Assembly: GCA_013204185.1 (NCBI GenBank)
Contig: JABMOI010000146.1
Location: forward strand, 1 to 36,148
DNA length: 36,148 nucleotides
Reading direction: 5' to 3'
Origin: a bacterium
GTDB taxonomy: Bacteria > Bacteroidota > Rhodothermia > Rhodothermales > UBA10348
Below, piece by piece: positions 1 through 7,551 of the stretch. The notes beneath the pieces are model-generated. The model worked only from the letters and a program-made list of their open reading frames with translations. It had not been told where the DNA came from and did no database searches. The stretch's first letter is position 1; each line of letters opens with the position of its first letter. Both the position numbers and the translations under genes were made by a program.

Positions 1-224
1 ATTTTGGCGTTTTCGAAGTTAAGAAAACTCGGGCGAAACCTAAGGCTCGGAATCCTAAAACAAATGAGACGGTTTACATTCCTAGCCGTAGAAAAACTCA
101 TTTCAAGCCAAGCAAAAAGCTGAAGGCTGTTCTTCAGCAGCCATTAGCTGATCTACAGAGTTCTAAGAAAAAGTCAACATCGGCTAATCTTGAATCTATC
201 CCAGATTTAATGCTGTCCGAGTAA
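1..224 (+). CDS. HU/IHF-family DNA-binding protein, C-terminal part (5' end outside window)
   Basis: An open frame enters at base 3 and stops with TAA at 222-224, giving 74 visible residues. It starts FGVFEVKKTRAKPKARNP and continues with TNETVYIPSRR and FKPSKKLK. This is the second half of the HU/IHF fold: the GxFEV strand, the basic RNPxT DNA-binding arm with its conserved Pro, and the closing FKPxKxLK helix. HU/IHF proteins are small dimeric nucleoid proteins that bend DNA. About 25 residues after the normal end of the fold (LQSSKKKSTS, then an acidic end) form an extra tail longer than a minimal HU. The first half lies upstream of the window, so the subtype (HU, IHF or an HU-like histone variant) cannot be decided. 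The stop is 7 bases before ruvX, so the two are probably co-transcribed. Confidence 0.85.
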   Translation, partial: FGVFEVKKTRAKPKARNPKTNETVYIPSRRKTHFKPSKKLKAVLQQPLADLQSSKKKSTSANLESIPDLMLSE

Positions 225-231
225 GGAAGAC

Positions 232-654
232 ATGACCCAAGGCAGAATTGTGGGGATAGATTTTGGGACGAAACGTGTTGGGATTGCTATCGCAGACCCA
301 TTGAGAATGTTTTCCCAGCCAGTGGGCACCTATTCACAGAATGAAGCGATCGACATTTTGGGGCGTATTGATGCTGAGAATTGGATTGAAGAGTTGGTTG
401 TTGGCTGGCCTCTGGAGGAAGATGGAACCGCAGGAAAAGCAACGGAACGGGTCCAGCAATACGTTAACCGCCTTCGGAAGAAGTTCAAGCGCGCTGTCAT
501 TATCTTGCAAGACGAACGATATTCGACAGAAAGAGCGAAAGAGCTGATAAAGGATAGCGGGCGTCCTTCACTTAGAAAAACCGGGCGAGAAAGAATTGAT
601 ACAGCGGCAGCTGGAATCATACTGCAAGAATACCTTGAAGAAATACAGTCCTAG
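232..654 (+). CDS. ruvX: RuvX/YqgF family putative pre-16S rRNA nuclease / Holliday junction resolvase
   Basis: The product has 140 residues, the usual size for YqgF/RuvX, a cytoplasmic RNase H-fold nuclease implicated in 5' maturation of 16S rRNA and earlier named a Holliday junction resolvase. Visible family motifs are GIDFGTKRVGIA (residues 8-19, first catalytic Asp10), VVGWPLEEDGT (57-66), DERYST (94-99, acidic Glu95) and RIDTAAAGIILQEYL (121-135, last catalytic Asp123). All acidic active-site positions are present. The ATG at 232 has an AAGGAAG ribosome-binding site just upstream, one of the few clear ones in the window. The gene follows the HU-like gene by 7 bases and precedes def by 46. 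Its last five codons and stop lie in the first copy of a 17-bp tandem repeat (637-687), so the C-terminus may have been altered by the duplication. Confidence 0.95.
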   Translation: MTQGRIVGIDFGTKRVGIAIADPLRMFSQPVGTYSQNEAIDILGRIDAENWIEELVVGWPLEEDGTAGKATERVQQYVNRLRKKFKRAVIILQDERYSTERAKELIKDSGRPSLRKTGRERIDTAAAGIILQEYLEEIQS

Positions 655-687
655 AAGAAATACAGTCCTAGAAGAAATACAGTCCTA
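637..687 (+). repeat. Three perfect tandem copies of a 17-bp unit across the ruvX stop codon
   Basis: The unit GAAGAAATACAGTCCTA occurs at 637-653, 654-670 and 671-687 with no mismatch. Copy one encodes the RuvX C-terminus (EEIQS) and most of the stop codon (TAG 652-654). Copies two and three fill the ruvX-def spacer. Since 17 is not a multiple of 3, the reading frame changes in each copy. The perfect identity suggests recent replication slippage. Confidence 0.97.
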
Positions 688-700
688 TTGAGGCTATTTC

Positions 701-1309
701 ATGATTAAGCCGATCTATTTATTGGGTACAGACTCCCTGCGTGCCCCAACCATCCCAGTAGAAAAACCTTCTCCTGAGCTGGAAACGTTGATTACTGATA
801 TGATTGACACCATGCACGGTGCCAGAGGGATCGGATTGGCTGCGCCTCAAGTTGGCAGTTCGGATCGCTTGTTCGTTGTCGATGTTTCGCCCATGGAGGA
901 AGATTTCATTGAGGATGGCATCGAAATGCCACCGCAGCCCATGGTGTTCATCAACCCTCAAATAGTAGAAGAGTACGGCGAAGAAAACGAGTTTGAGGAG
1001 GGATGCTTGTCCATTCCAGATGTTCAAGAGATTGTGGTTCGATTTGATACGCTCGACATGACCTATCTAAACGCCCAATTTGAACAGGTGGACGCAACGT
1101 TTACGGGTATTCTTGCTCGTGTAATTCAACACGAATACGATCACGTAGAAGGCGTCCTGTTTTTAGACCATCTCACGGCCTTCAAGCGCCGATTACTTAA
1201 GCGGAAGCTTAACGATATCAGAGCGGGCATTACAGAAGCAGAGTATCCAACATACACGGAAGAACTCGGGGTTATTCTCCCTGAACCGGATACCGAAGAG
1301 TTCGAATAA
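701..1309 (+). CDS. def: Peptide deformylase
   Basis: The enzyme removes the formyl group from N-formyl-Met of nascent proteins and uses a divalent metal, normally Fe2+, in the cytoplasm. The three diagnostic motifs are present and correctly spaced: GIGLAAPQ (residues 43-50), EGCLS (100-104, metal ligand Cys102) and QHEYDH (143-148, with the HExxH-type ligands His144 and His148 and catalytic Glu145). The 202-residue length is a little above the usual 165-190. The extra residues are an acidic insertion around 65-80 and an acidic C-terminal tail rich in Glu. The ATG at 701 follows the 17-bp tandem repeat by 13 bases. The gene is probably co-transcribed with ruvX. It converges with the metal-transport operon, leaving only 11 bases between stop codons and no obvious terminator hairpin. 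Confidence 0.97.
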   Translation: MIKPIYLLGTDSLRAPTIPVEKPSPELETLITDMIDTMHGARGIGLAAPQVGSSDRLFVVDVSPMEEDFIEDGIEMPPQPMVFINPQIVEEYGEENEFEEGCLSIPDVQEIVVRFDTLDMTYLNAQFEQVDATFTGILARVIQHEYDHVEGVLFLDHLTAFKRRLLKRKLNDIRAGITEAEYPTYTEELGVILPEPDTEEFE

Positions 1310-1320
1310 ACCGGTTCTTG

Positions 1321-2127
1321 TTAAGTGGACCTGATCTTTTGATAGATTAGGGCGATGCCAAAAATAGCAGATTGGACTAGTACGATGACAGCCCCGGAAG
1401 GAAGATCAAGCGCATAGGACAGATACAGGCCCACTACAGCTGAAATAGCGGAAATGGCTACGGCACCTAACGTCATGAGCCGAAATGTAGGGGACAACAG
1501 CCGACCCGCAGCCGCAGGAATGACCATCCACGCGGCAACTAACAATATCCCGACTATCTTAACGGATAGGACAATGGTGAGCGCAATGAGCGCAGTTAAC
1601 AACGTGTCGTGTGTTCGTACGGGAAGTCCTTCGATTAAAGCTGCTTCTTCATCAAAACTAGCGTAAGCCCAAGCAGCCCAATGGGTCCAAAGGGTTAGGA
1701 TACCCGTTGCAAACAGTGCCAAACTGGTCAGTACGTCCGTATTACTTACCGATAGAATGGAGCCAAAGAGATAAGAAAAGGCGTCTGTTTGCTGGCCTGA
1801 TTTTAGTGATAGGAACAGAATTCCGAGCGCCACAGACACTGAAAAGAAAATACCAATGGCGGTATCGCCGGTAAGCCGGGTATGACTTTTAACCCAGGAT
1901 ATTCCCGCGGCCACTAACACGGTAAAGGGTAGGGCGATCCACAAAGGTTGGACACCAAGTAGAAGGCCTAGGGCAATTCCTCCAAACGCGGCGTGCCCCA
2001 ATCCGGCACCGAGAAAACTCAGCTTTCGTTGGACTAGAAAGACTCCATAATAGCCAGAGAGCGCGCTTAACATCATTCCTGCCAGCAACGCGCGTTGCAT
2101 GAAAGGATGTACTAAAAACTCAGGCAT
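1321..2127 (-). CDS. znuB: Zinc/manganese ABC transporter permease (ABC-3 family)
   Basis: This 268-residue protein consists almost entirely of hydrophobic helices (about eight membrane segments) and carries the ABC-3 permease signature near residues 30-50: a charged VQRKLSFLG followed by GLGHAAFGGIALG. ABC-3 permeases (ZnuB, MntB, TroC/D) form the inner-membrane channel for Zn2+ or Mn2+ import. Its start overlaps the ATPase gene by 8 bases, so the two are translationally coupled, and it is the last gene of the operon that begins at 5204. Zn is the more likely substrate given the ZnuA-like domain encoded upstream, but Mn or Fe cannot be excluded from sequence. Confidence 0.93.
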   Translation of the reverse strand: MPEFLVHPFMQRALLAGMMLSALSGYYGVFLVQRKLSFLGAGLGHAAFGGIALGLLLGVQPLWIALPFTVLVAAGISWVKSHTRLTGDTAIGIFFSVSVALGILFLSLKSGQQTDAFSYLFGSILSVSNTDVLTSLALFATGILTLWTHWAAWAYASFDEEAALIEGLPVRTHDTLLTALIALTIVLSVKIVGILLVAAWMVIPAAAGRLLSPTFRLMTLGAVAISAISAVVGLYLSYALDLPSGAVIVLVQSAIFGIALIYQKIRST

Positions 2128-2863
2128 GGGAGTGTCCTCCTAGCAAAACGCCATGCGAGTGCCCGACATGCCCAAATGCTTCTCGAATGGCGCCATCAGT
2201 TAGCGCTTGGTCGGCTGTGCCAAAGCTGATCTGCTTGGTCTTGAGAACGAGAACATGCGTTGCGTGGTGAAATGCAACTTCCCAGTCATGAGTTACCATG
2301 ATAACCGTTGCGCCCGCACTTTTTCGATAGGACTCAACAATTTCAAGGAGGTCCGCTGCACCAGCCTGGTCGACCCCTGCCGACGGTTCATCCAGAATGA
2401 GAAGCTTGGGGTTGCCTATGACAGCACGGGCCAAATACACCCGTTGTAGCTCTCCTCCCGATAGATTACGTATCTGTTGGTCCTTCAGATGTGCTGCTCC
2501 AACGCGTTCCAAAGCGCCTTCAACTATGGAGGAACAGGCGGCATTCATGGTCCACGGCCATTTCTTTTTAAGCGCAGTTGCCACCAATTCGCTAGCCTTT
2601 GCTGGAAACGTTCGGTCCAGGGTCTTTATCTGAGGTACATACCCGATGAGCGCCCCAAACTCAATCTGATCTGCCGCGCGGGCATCAAAATCTATGTGGC
2701 CTTTAAACGGCTGAAGCCGCAACAAGCACCGCACTAACGTAGATTTGCCACCCCCATTTGGTCCCAATACGGCCAAAAACCCCTGAGAGGGCAGCTCAAA
2801 ATGAACTCCATCAAGAATGGTGCGATCGCCAATTTGAACAACAAGATTGCGGACTGAAATCAT
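2120..2863 (-). CDS. znuC: Zinc/manganese ABC transporter ATP-binding protein
   Basis: This is a 247-residue ABC ATPase with a Walker A loop GPNGGGKST (34-42), Q-loop Gln near 78, signature LSGGE (134-138), Walker B LLILDEP (154-160), a D-loop SAGVD and the switch His in MVTHDW (His192). Together with the ABC-3 permease that overlaps its end by 8 bases it would power import of a divalent metal. Its ATG overlaps the stop of the upstream fusion gene in an ATGA arrangement (2860-2863). The C-terminal 18 residues are rich in His (HVGHSHG, then HSHA), which could bind or sense metal, but this is inference from composition. No separate substrate-binding protein gene is present. That role is assigned to the C-terminal half of the gene immediately upstream. 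Confidence 0.95.
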   Translation of the reverse strand: MISVRNLVVQIGDRTILDGVHFELPSQGFLAVLGPNGGGKSTLVRCLLRLQPFKGHIDFDARAADQIEFGALIGYVPQIKTLDRTFPAKASELVATALKKKWPWTMNAACSSIVEGALERVGAAHLKDQQIRNLSGGELQRVYLARAVIGNPKLLILDEPSAGVDQAGAADLLEIVESYRKSAGATVIMVTHDWEVAFHHATHVLVLKTKQISFGTADQALTDGAIREAFGHVGHSHGVLLGGHSHA

Positions 2864-4629
2864 TCTGCCGAGTCAAGAAGCGCTTGTGAAAGGGCTGAAA
2901 GATACGCTTCATAGGTCACTTGTTCAGACCCCAATGGATCGACTACGACCATTCTGACCCCTAAATCTTTCGCTAACGATTCCATGGAACGATTATCCAC
3001 CGTTTTTTGGACAAGCAATGTGCGGCAACTAGACGATTTAGCCTGGTTCATCATCTCTGCTAGCGTGCGAGGTGAGGAATCATGTCCGGGCAATGGCTGA
3101 ATTGGCCCAATTGATGAAACACCGAATCGGTCCAGAAACTGAGTCATAAATGAATGCGCGACTACAAAACATTCATTTTGAAGGGAGGCAAGTTCAGTTC
3201 TTATACGGTTTGAAACAGAGTCTACGCGAACAGAAAAAGCGATTGATCTACGGCGGTATAAAGCGCATTCACTTTGATTAATTTCACAGAGCTTATCCGC
3301 AAAGCGTCTTGCGGCTTCGCTCGCCATGACCGGATCCGTCCAGAAATGAGCATCTTCGGTAGCAGAATCGGTCCAGAGTGCAAAGCTCGACTCCGGGGAT
3401 AGGGTAGAGGCCCATCCGTCAATTTCTGGATGAGCGTACACCAACAGTCGGGCTTCACTTAGTCTGCGGGCTTGAGAAGGAGATACCTGGAATCCGTGAG
3501 GTGATTGTCCATCTGGAAGTAGGACTTCAAATGAATATTCACTGGCGATAGGCGCCAGAATAAGGTGTAAGACAGGGAGTGTGGTAACAACTGAACGATC
3601 GTTGAGCGCCGGGGAGCCGCCGGAACATCCAACTATGAATACTAAGAGTAACATCAGAGCGGCAGACGCAATCCGCGCCGCTGTTTCTGAGAATGGTCGA
3701 GGATTAAACTCTAGCGCCTTGCTGGCCTTGGCGTTAGAATAAAATGAAATAGATGATGCCAAACGCGCCGTTTCACGATTAATGAGCGGTTTAGTACGCG
3801 ATAGCGTTGCCCATCCTTCCGAGAGGTACGAAAATGCTCTTAAAACTGACGGCGAAACGATGCGAGAAGGAGCGGGGACCCCAAGAGGCTGGGCTAAGTC
3901 CGCCATAATTTCGGTCCACTTCATGTTGTGTCCACTCAACAGGTAACGCTCCCCACAAACTCCTTGGTGATAGGCAGAAATAGTCCCGGCGGCAACATCT
4001 TCAACATCGACCACATTTGTACCTCCCTTTGGAATAAAAGGGATAGAGCGAGAGAGTAGCTTTTCGGCGATTTGCATGGTGTTCTCACCTTTTCGCCCAG
4101 GACCCATCACAAGCGATGGGTTAACGATTACCGCGTCGAGACCCTCAGAAATACCCCGATAAACCTCCATTTCGGCCATATGCTTGGAAAGGGCGTACGC
4201 GGTGTTCAGCGGAGAGTTGACCCATTCAACTGTTTCATTCAGTTCTCCGCTCGCTTGGTCCGACCGGCCTAAAGCAGCGATGCTCGAAATGTGAACGAGA
4301 CGCCTGTTTTCAAATTCGAGACTCGCATTCACCACGTTTGCCGTCCCGGCCACATTGACGTCCATCAATATTTCGCGAGAAAACTCCCCGTCAAACCCGA
4401 GGTATGCAGCGCAATGAAAGGTCCCTTCGGTTCCTTCCATTCCAGAAATCAGCGAGTCAATATCGCCCACTTCACCTTCTAGCCATTCCACCTGTTCCGC
4501 AGACGGACCCAACAGATCGAGCTTGGACGTCCGTCGCTTAATGGCCTTTACTTGGTGGCCTGCCGATAGGAGCTGACGCACCAGGACTGAACCTAGGAAC
4601 CCTGTTGCACCGGTTACAAATACTTTCAC
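2860..4629 (-). CDS. Fusion: NAD-dependent epimerase/dehydratase + ZnuA-like metal-binding domain
   Basis: One continuous frame of 589 residues holds two whole domains. Residues 1-318 are an extended SDR epimerase: Rossmann GATGFLG (7-13), HISSIAALG (113-121), the catalytic YALSK pair Tyr145/Lys149, NPSLVMGPG (170-178) and a normal ending ALEFNPRPFSET. Residues 320-335 are a hydrophobic stretch ending in a lipobox-like FIVGC, and 345-589 are a ZnuA/TroA-type binding protein with the metal-ligand positions His378 (SPHGF), His428 (DAHFW), His492 (VAHSF) and Asp564 (VDPLG). The start is GTG at 4629, overlapping the previous stop as GTGA. The frame stays open to 4881, but that part is only a shadow of the carrier gene. 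Likely topology is epimerase in the cytoplasm and metal-binding domain outside. The only in-frame internal ATG, at 3654, would give a poor signal peptide with no positive charge. The fusion could also reflect a lost stop or start. Confidence 0.85.
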   Translation of the reverse strand: MKVFVTGATGFLGSVLVRQLLSAGHQVKAIKRRTSKLDLLGPSAEQVEWLEGEVGDIDSLISGMEGTEGTFHCAAYLGFDGEFSREILMDVNVAGTANVVNASLEFENRRLVHISSIAALGRSDQASGELNETVEWVNSPLNTAYALSKHMAEMEVYRGISEGLDAVIVNPSLVMGPGRKGENTMQIAEKLLSRSIPFIPKGGTNVVDVEDVAAGTISAYHQGVCGERYLLSGHNMKWTEIMADLAQPLGVPAPSRIVSPSVLRAFSYLSEGWATLSRTKPLINRETARLASSISFYSNAKASKALEFNPRPFSETAARIASAALMLLLVFIVGCSGGSPALNDRSVVTTLPVLHLILAPIASEYSFEVLLPDGQSPHGFQVSPSQARRLSEARLLVYAHPEIDGWASTLSPESSFALWTDSATEDAHFWTDPVMASEAARRFADKLCEINQSECALYRRRSIAFSVRVDSVSNRIRTELASLQNECFVVAHSFMTQFLDRFGVSSIGPIQPLPGHDSSPRTLAEMMNQAKSSSCRTLLVQKTVDNRSMESLAKDLGVRMVVVDPLGSEQVTYEAYLSALSQALLDSAE

Positions 4630-5204
4630 TTCGATTCGTACCCAAAACCAATTAAGAGTTGTCCTTTTTGAACTGCATCGCCGGCCGAAACGTGGACCGA
4701 TTGTACGACTGCATCGAAAGGCGCCTTGATTTCGTTCTCCATTTTCATGGCTTCTAGTACAAGTAGTGGATCGCCTGCTGAAACGGCCTGTCCCTCCGCT
4801 ACCTTCAAAGAAAGAACCAGCCCAGGCATGGGAGCAAGTATTTCTGGAGCTCCTTGTTGGCTCGATTCGTCCAATCCCCACTCGGCAAGTAGCTGATCGC
4901 GATGATCTCTAACAATAGCCTCAAAGACCCTGTTTTTAGAAGATAATCTGATGTTCTTCCGATCCAACGCTTCAATCACGATGGGAATTGTTTTTCCCTC
5001 CATGTGAAGTACGTACTGTGAATCTCTGATACGATCGAGCCGGATACCAAGATCTTTCAGGACGTTTGGATCCACGGAGACTGGGTCTCCGCCGTCGAGC
5101 GTAACCTTGTAGGGCACGGGTAATTGATCGTGAGCTTTTGACAATGGGAAATCCGTTACATTAAGGAAAGCAAGATAAGGAATCCTGCTATTGTTAGGGG
5201 CCAT
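4626..5204 (-). CDS. Biotin carboxyl carrier (biotinyl-domain) protein of an acyl-CoA/oxaloacetate-type carboxylase
   Basis: The 192-residue product ends in a biotinyl domain (about 120-189). It has the APMPGLV entry strand, the biotinylation loop LEAMKMEN with Lys154 as the modified residue, and the closing GQLLIGFG. Residues 30-105 resemble the BT (carboxylase/transferase interaction) region seen before the biotinyl domain in propionyl/methylcrotonyl-CoA carboxylases. It would shuttle carboxybiotin between a biotin carboxylase and a carboxyltransferase, but neither partner is in the window. The gene heads the operon leading to the epimerase-ZnuA fusion and the importer; its stop overlaps the next start (GTGA, 4626-4629). 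The ATG at 5204 lacks a visible Shine-Dalgarno sequence. The 116-base divergent spacer to pfkA must hold both promoters. Confidence 0.88.
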   Translation of the reverse strand: MAPNNSRIPYLAFLNVTDFPLSKAHDQLPVPYKVTLDGGDPVSVDPNVLKDLGIRLDRIRDSQYVLHMEGKTIPIVIEALDRKNIRLSSKNRVFEAIVRDHRDQLLAEWGLDESSQQGAPEILAPMPGLVLSLKVAEGQAVSAGDPLLVLEAMKMENEIKAPFDAVVQSVHVSAGDAVQKGQLLIGFGYESK

Positions 5205-5320
5205 TCGAAAATGCGAACTACCGTATACATAACAACCTGTTTCGTGGTAATTTCAAGCCGAATCGAGAACGTGACCGACAACGACGCATTTACTCTCAAC
5301 AGAATCAAACTTTAGTATCC

Positions 5321-6304
5321 ATGGGCGTTATTCAGAAAATTGGAGTATTCACCTCCGGCGGAGACGCACCAGGAATGAACGCCTGTCTTCGTGCGGTGGT
5401 TCGCAAGTCCGTGTCCGTTGGATTGGACGTTGTTGGAATCAGACGAGGATACCAAGGAATGATTGAGGGCGATTTTGTTGATATGGATTCCAAGTCCGTT
5501 TCAAACATCGTCCAAAAAGGAGGGACCATCCTTAAAAGTGCCAGGTCCAAGGCATTTCGAACACCTGAAGGCCGCGCACTGGCTGCTGGCTACTTAAAAC
5601 AAGCTGGAATTCAGGGTTTGGTAGCGATTGGTGGTGATGGTACGCTCGCAGGTGCATCCGTCTTTTATGACGAGTACAAAATCCCTTTGGTTGGATGCCC
5701 CGGAACCATCGACAATGACCTGTTCGGAACGGATGAAACCATCGGCTTTGATACAGCGGTGAACACGGCCATTCAAAACATCGACAAAATACGAGATACA
5801 GCCGATGCACATGACCGGCTCTTTTTGGTAGAGGTGATGGGACGGGACGCCGGCTTTATTGCTCTGAACTGCGGTATAGGTGGGGGAGCGGAAATGGTGT
5901 TGATACCTGAAACGTTGAGCGACCTAGATGAGGTGAAACACCATATTTACACGTTGATGTCTTCCCAGCATCGCTCTTCCATTGTGGTTGTTGCCGAGGG
6001 CGACGAGACAGGTGGAGCTACGCAAATTGCAAATGTTCTGCGCGCTGATGCCGCTTTTGAAAACATCGATTTGAGAGTGTGTATTCTTGGGCACACTCAA
6101 CGCGGCGGTGCTCCATCGGCCAGAGATCGCGTCTTGGCGAGTCGTTTGGGAGTTGCGGCGGTGGATGCATTGCTTGCCGGTCACTCCAATGTGATGGTAG
6201 GAATTGTCAATAATGAGATCAAATTGACCCCTAGCAGAAATGTGTGGAGCCGAAAGAAAAGTATTAGTTACGAATTGTTAGGACTGACTCAAATGTTGAG
6301 CTAA
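5321..6304 (+). CDS. pfkA: ATP-dependent 6-phosphofructokinase
   Basis: This enzyme phosphorylates fructose 6-phosphate in the committed step of glycolysis. The 327-residue length fits bacterial PfkA. Motifs are TSGGDAPGMN (11-20, nucleotide binding), IGGDGT (103-108), PGTIDND (127-133, catalytic base Asp131), MGRDAG (173-178) and LGHTQRGG (substrate binding, near 257). Gly in GGDG and Gly in PGTID are the residues of ATP-using enzymes; pyrophosphate-dependent relatives carry Asp and Lys there. The ATG at 5321 starts the first beta strand directly. It is transcribed away from the biotin-carrier operon and is followed after 36 bases by menG, with which it probably shares a message. Confidence 0.97.
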   Translation: MGVIQKIGVFTSGGDAPGMNACLRAVVRKSVSVGLDVVGIRRGYQGMIEGDFVDMDSKSVSNIVQKGGTILKSARSKAFRTPEGRALAAGYLKQAGIQGLVAIGGDGTLAGASVFYDEYKIPLVGCPGTIDNDLFGTDETIGFDTAVNTAIQNIDKIRDTADAHDRLFLVEVMGRDAGFIALNCGIGGGAEMVLIPETLSDLDEVKHHIYTLMSSQHRSSIVVVAEGDETGGATQIANVLRADAAFENIDLRVCILGHTQRGGAPSARDRVLASRLGVAAVDALLAGHSNVMVGIVNNEIKLTPSRNVWSRKKSISYELLGLTQMLS

Positions 6305-6340
6305 TTCCTCAAAACGAAAGTCCCAAAAACAGATAAAATT

Positions 6341-7081
6341 GTGTCGAAAAAACCCACGTCGGGCATGCCGCCCATCGGTACGGTCGAAGGAAAAAAGCCC
6401 CAAATCGAACGGATGTTCGATTCGATAGCACCTCGCTATGATTTACTGAACCGGGTGTTGAGCGCTGGAATTGATCAAAAGTGGCGCAAAAAGGTGATTC
6501 GGCTCATTCTCGAGAAAAGTCCTCAGCGGGTTCTTGACGTTGCGACTGGAACGGCAGATTTAGCCATCATGGCTGCGAATAGTGGGGTACCAAACACCGT
6601 AGGCGTCGACATTTCAGAAGAAATGCTTGCCGTGGGAAAAAGAAAGGTGGTCGCCAAAGGTCTGACCGAAAAAGTGGTTTTGCAGAGCGGAGACGCAGAA
6701 AAGTTACCATTTGAAGACGCCCAATTTGATGCGTGCATGGTTTCTTTTGGAGTCCGAAATTTTGAAGATCTGGACGAAGGCCTACGGGAAATCCACCGAA
6801 TTATTCGACCAGGAGGCCAATTGGTAGTTTTGGAATTTAGCCGACCTGCAGCCTTCCCAATTAAGCAACTGTACGGTTTCTACAACTCGTACATTCTACC
6901 GAATATCGGTAAGTTGCTATCCGGCGATTCAGCGGCCTACACCTATCTCCCAGAAAGCATTGTCGCGTTCCCCGAAGGAGAAGCCTTTTTAGACCACATG
7001 CGCCAAGCAGGCTTTAAGACTGTTCGTGACGAGCGCCTAACGTTCGGAATCGCTTCAATTTATGTAGGTGAGCGTTCCTAA
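6341..7081 (+). CDS. menG: Demethylmenaquinone / ubiquinone biosynthesis C-methyltransferase
   Basis: This is a SAM-dependent methyltransferase of 246 residues for the last C-methylation of menaquinone (or of a ubiquinone precursor). The UbiE/MenG signatures are present: MFDSIAPRYDLLNRVLSAG followed by IDQKWR (25-49), SAM motif I VLDVATGTAD (64-73), VSFGVRNFEDL, and the second signature IIRPGGQLVVLEFS. The start is GTG at 6341, chosen because the MSKKPTSG-type N-terminus precedes the family core by about 24 residues and no better codon is close. Menaquinone is the expected quinone for the inferred lineage, so the MenG name is preferred, but substrate choice cannot be read from the sequence. 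It converges with the anti-sigma-type kinase gene, with 26 bases between stop codons. Confidence 0.95.
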   Translation: MSKKPTSGMPPIGTVEGKKPQIERMFDSIAPRYDLLNRVLSAGIDQKWRKKVIRLILEKSPQRVLDVATGTADLAIMAANSGVPNTVGVDISEEMLAVGKRKVVAKGLTEKVVLQSGDAEKLPFEDAQFDACMVSFGVRNFEDLDEGLREIHRIIRPGGQLVVLEFSRPAAFPIKQLYGFYNSYILPNIGKLLSGDSAAYTYLPESIVAFPEGEAFLDHMRQAGFKTVRDERLTFGIASIYVGERS

Positions 7082-7107
7082 CAGCTGAAGGTCCGTTTTT
7101 CAGGACA

Positions 7108-7533
7108 TCACGCTCTCATCTTGGTCATAAGACATTCGTTGAACCCTCCATGGTGCCGATACTCTACTGCATCCATCAACTTATGCATGATATGCACACC
7201 GAACCCGCCGGACTTTTTGGACTTGGCAAACTGGACTAAGTCTGGCTCTACGTAGGTTTTGCGATCGAATTCTGTTCCTTTATCCCGTATAACGACTACG
7301 AGCTTTTCAGGATCGACGTGGATTGAAATGTCGATGGGTTGACCGCTTTGTCCTCTGTAAGAGTGTTCAATTACGTTTGTGCAGGCTTCGTCGACCGCCA
7401 TTTTCATTTGTTCGACCGTCATCTCATTGAAACCAGCTTGCACAGCATGAGTCGTCACAAACTCGCGCACTTCTTCAAGGAAGCGCGTTGAGCTCGGAAT
7501 TGTCATTGTGTGCGTATTTGCGGTCACGTGCAA
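7108..7533 (-). CDS. Anti-sigma-factor-type serine kinase (RsbW/SpoIIAB-like ATPase)
   Basis: This 141-residue GHKL/HATPase_c_2 protein has the N box MAVDEACTNVIEHSY (Glu49 and Asn53), the G1 box IRDKGTEFD and the G2 loop SGGFGVHIM (108-116). Such kinases bind a sigma factor or other target and phosphorylate a STAS antagonist, which is encoded 18 bases upstream at 7552-7908. There is no sigma-factor gene nearby, so the target is unknown; it could be a sigma factor elsewhere or a non-transcriptional partner. Three starts are possible: TTG 7533, GTG 7527 and ATG 7506. The first beta strand of RsbW-like proteins seems to begin before the ATG, so a longer form is preferred, with moderate certainty. 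Confidence 0.9.
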   Translation of the reverse strand: MHVTANTHTMTIPSSTRFLEEVREFVTTHAVQAGFNEMTVEQMKMAVDEACTNVIEHSYRGQSGQPIDISIHVDPEKLVVVIRDKGTEFDRKTYVEPDLVQFAKSKKSGGFGVHIMHKLMDAVEYRHHGGFNECLMTKMRA

Positions 7534-7551
7534 TTAACGTTTGGGTGCTTA

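Noticed and set aside
4630-4881. N-terminal extension of the epimerase-ZnuA frame by 84 residues
   Set aside because: It lies wholly inside the biotin-carrier gene in another frame, is low in family-like sequence, and the GTG at 4629 starts the Rossmann strand exactly and overlaps the upstream stop.
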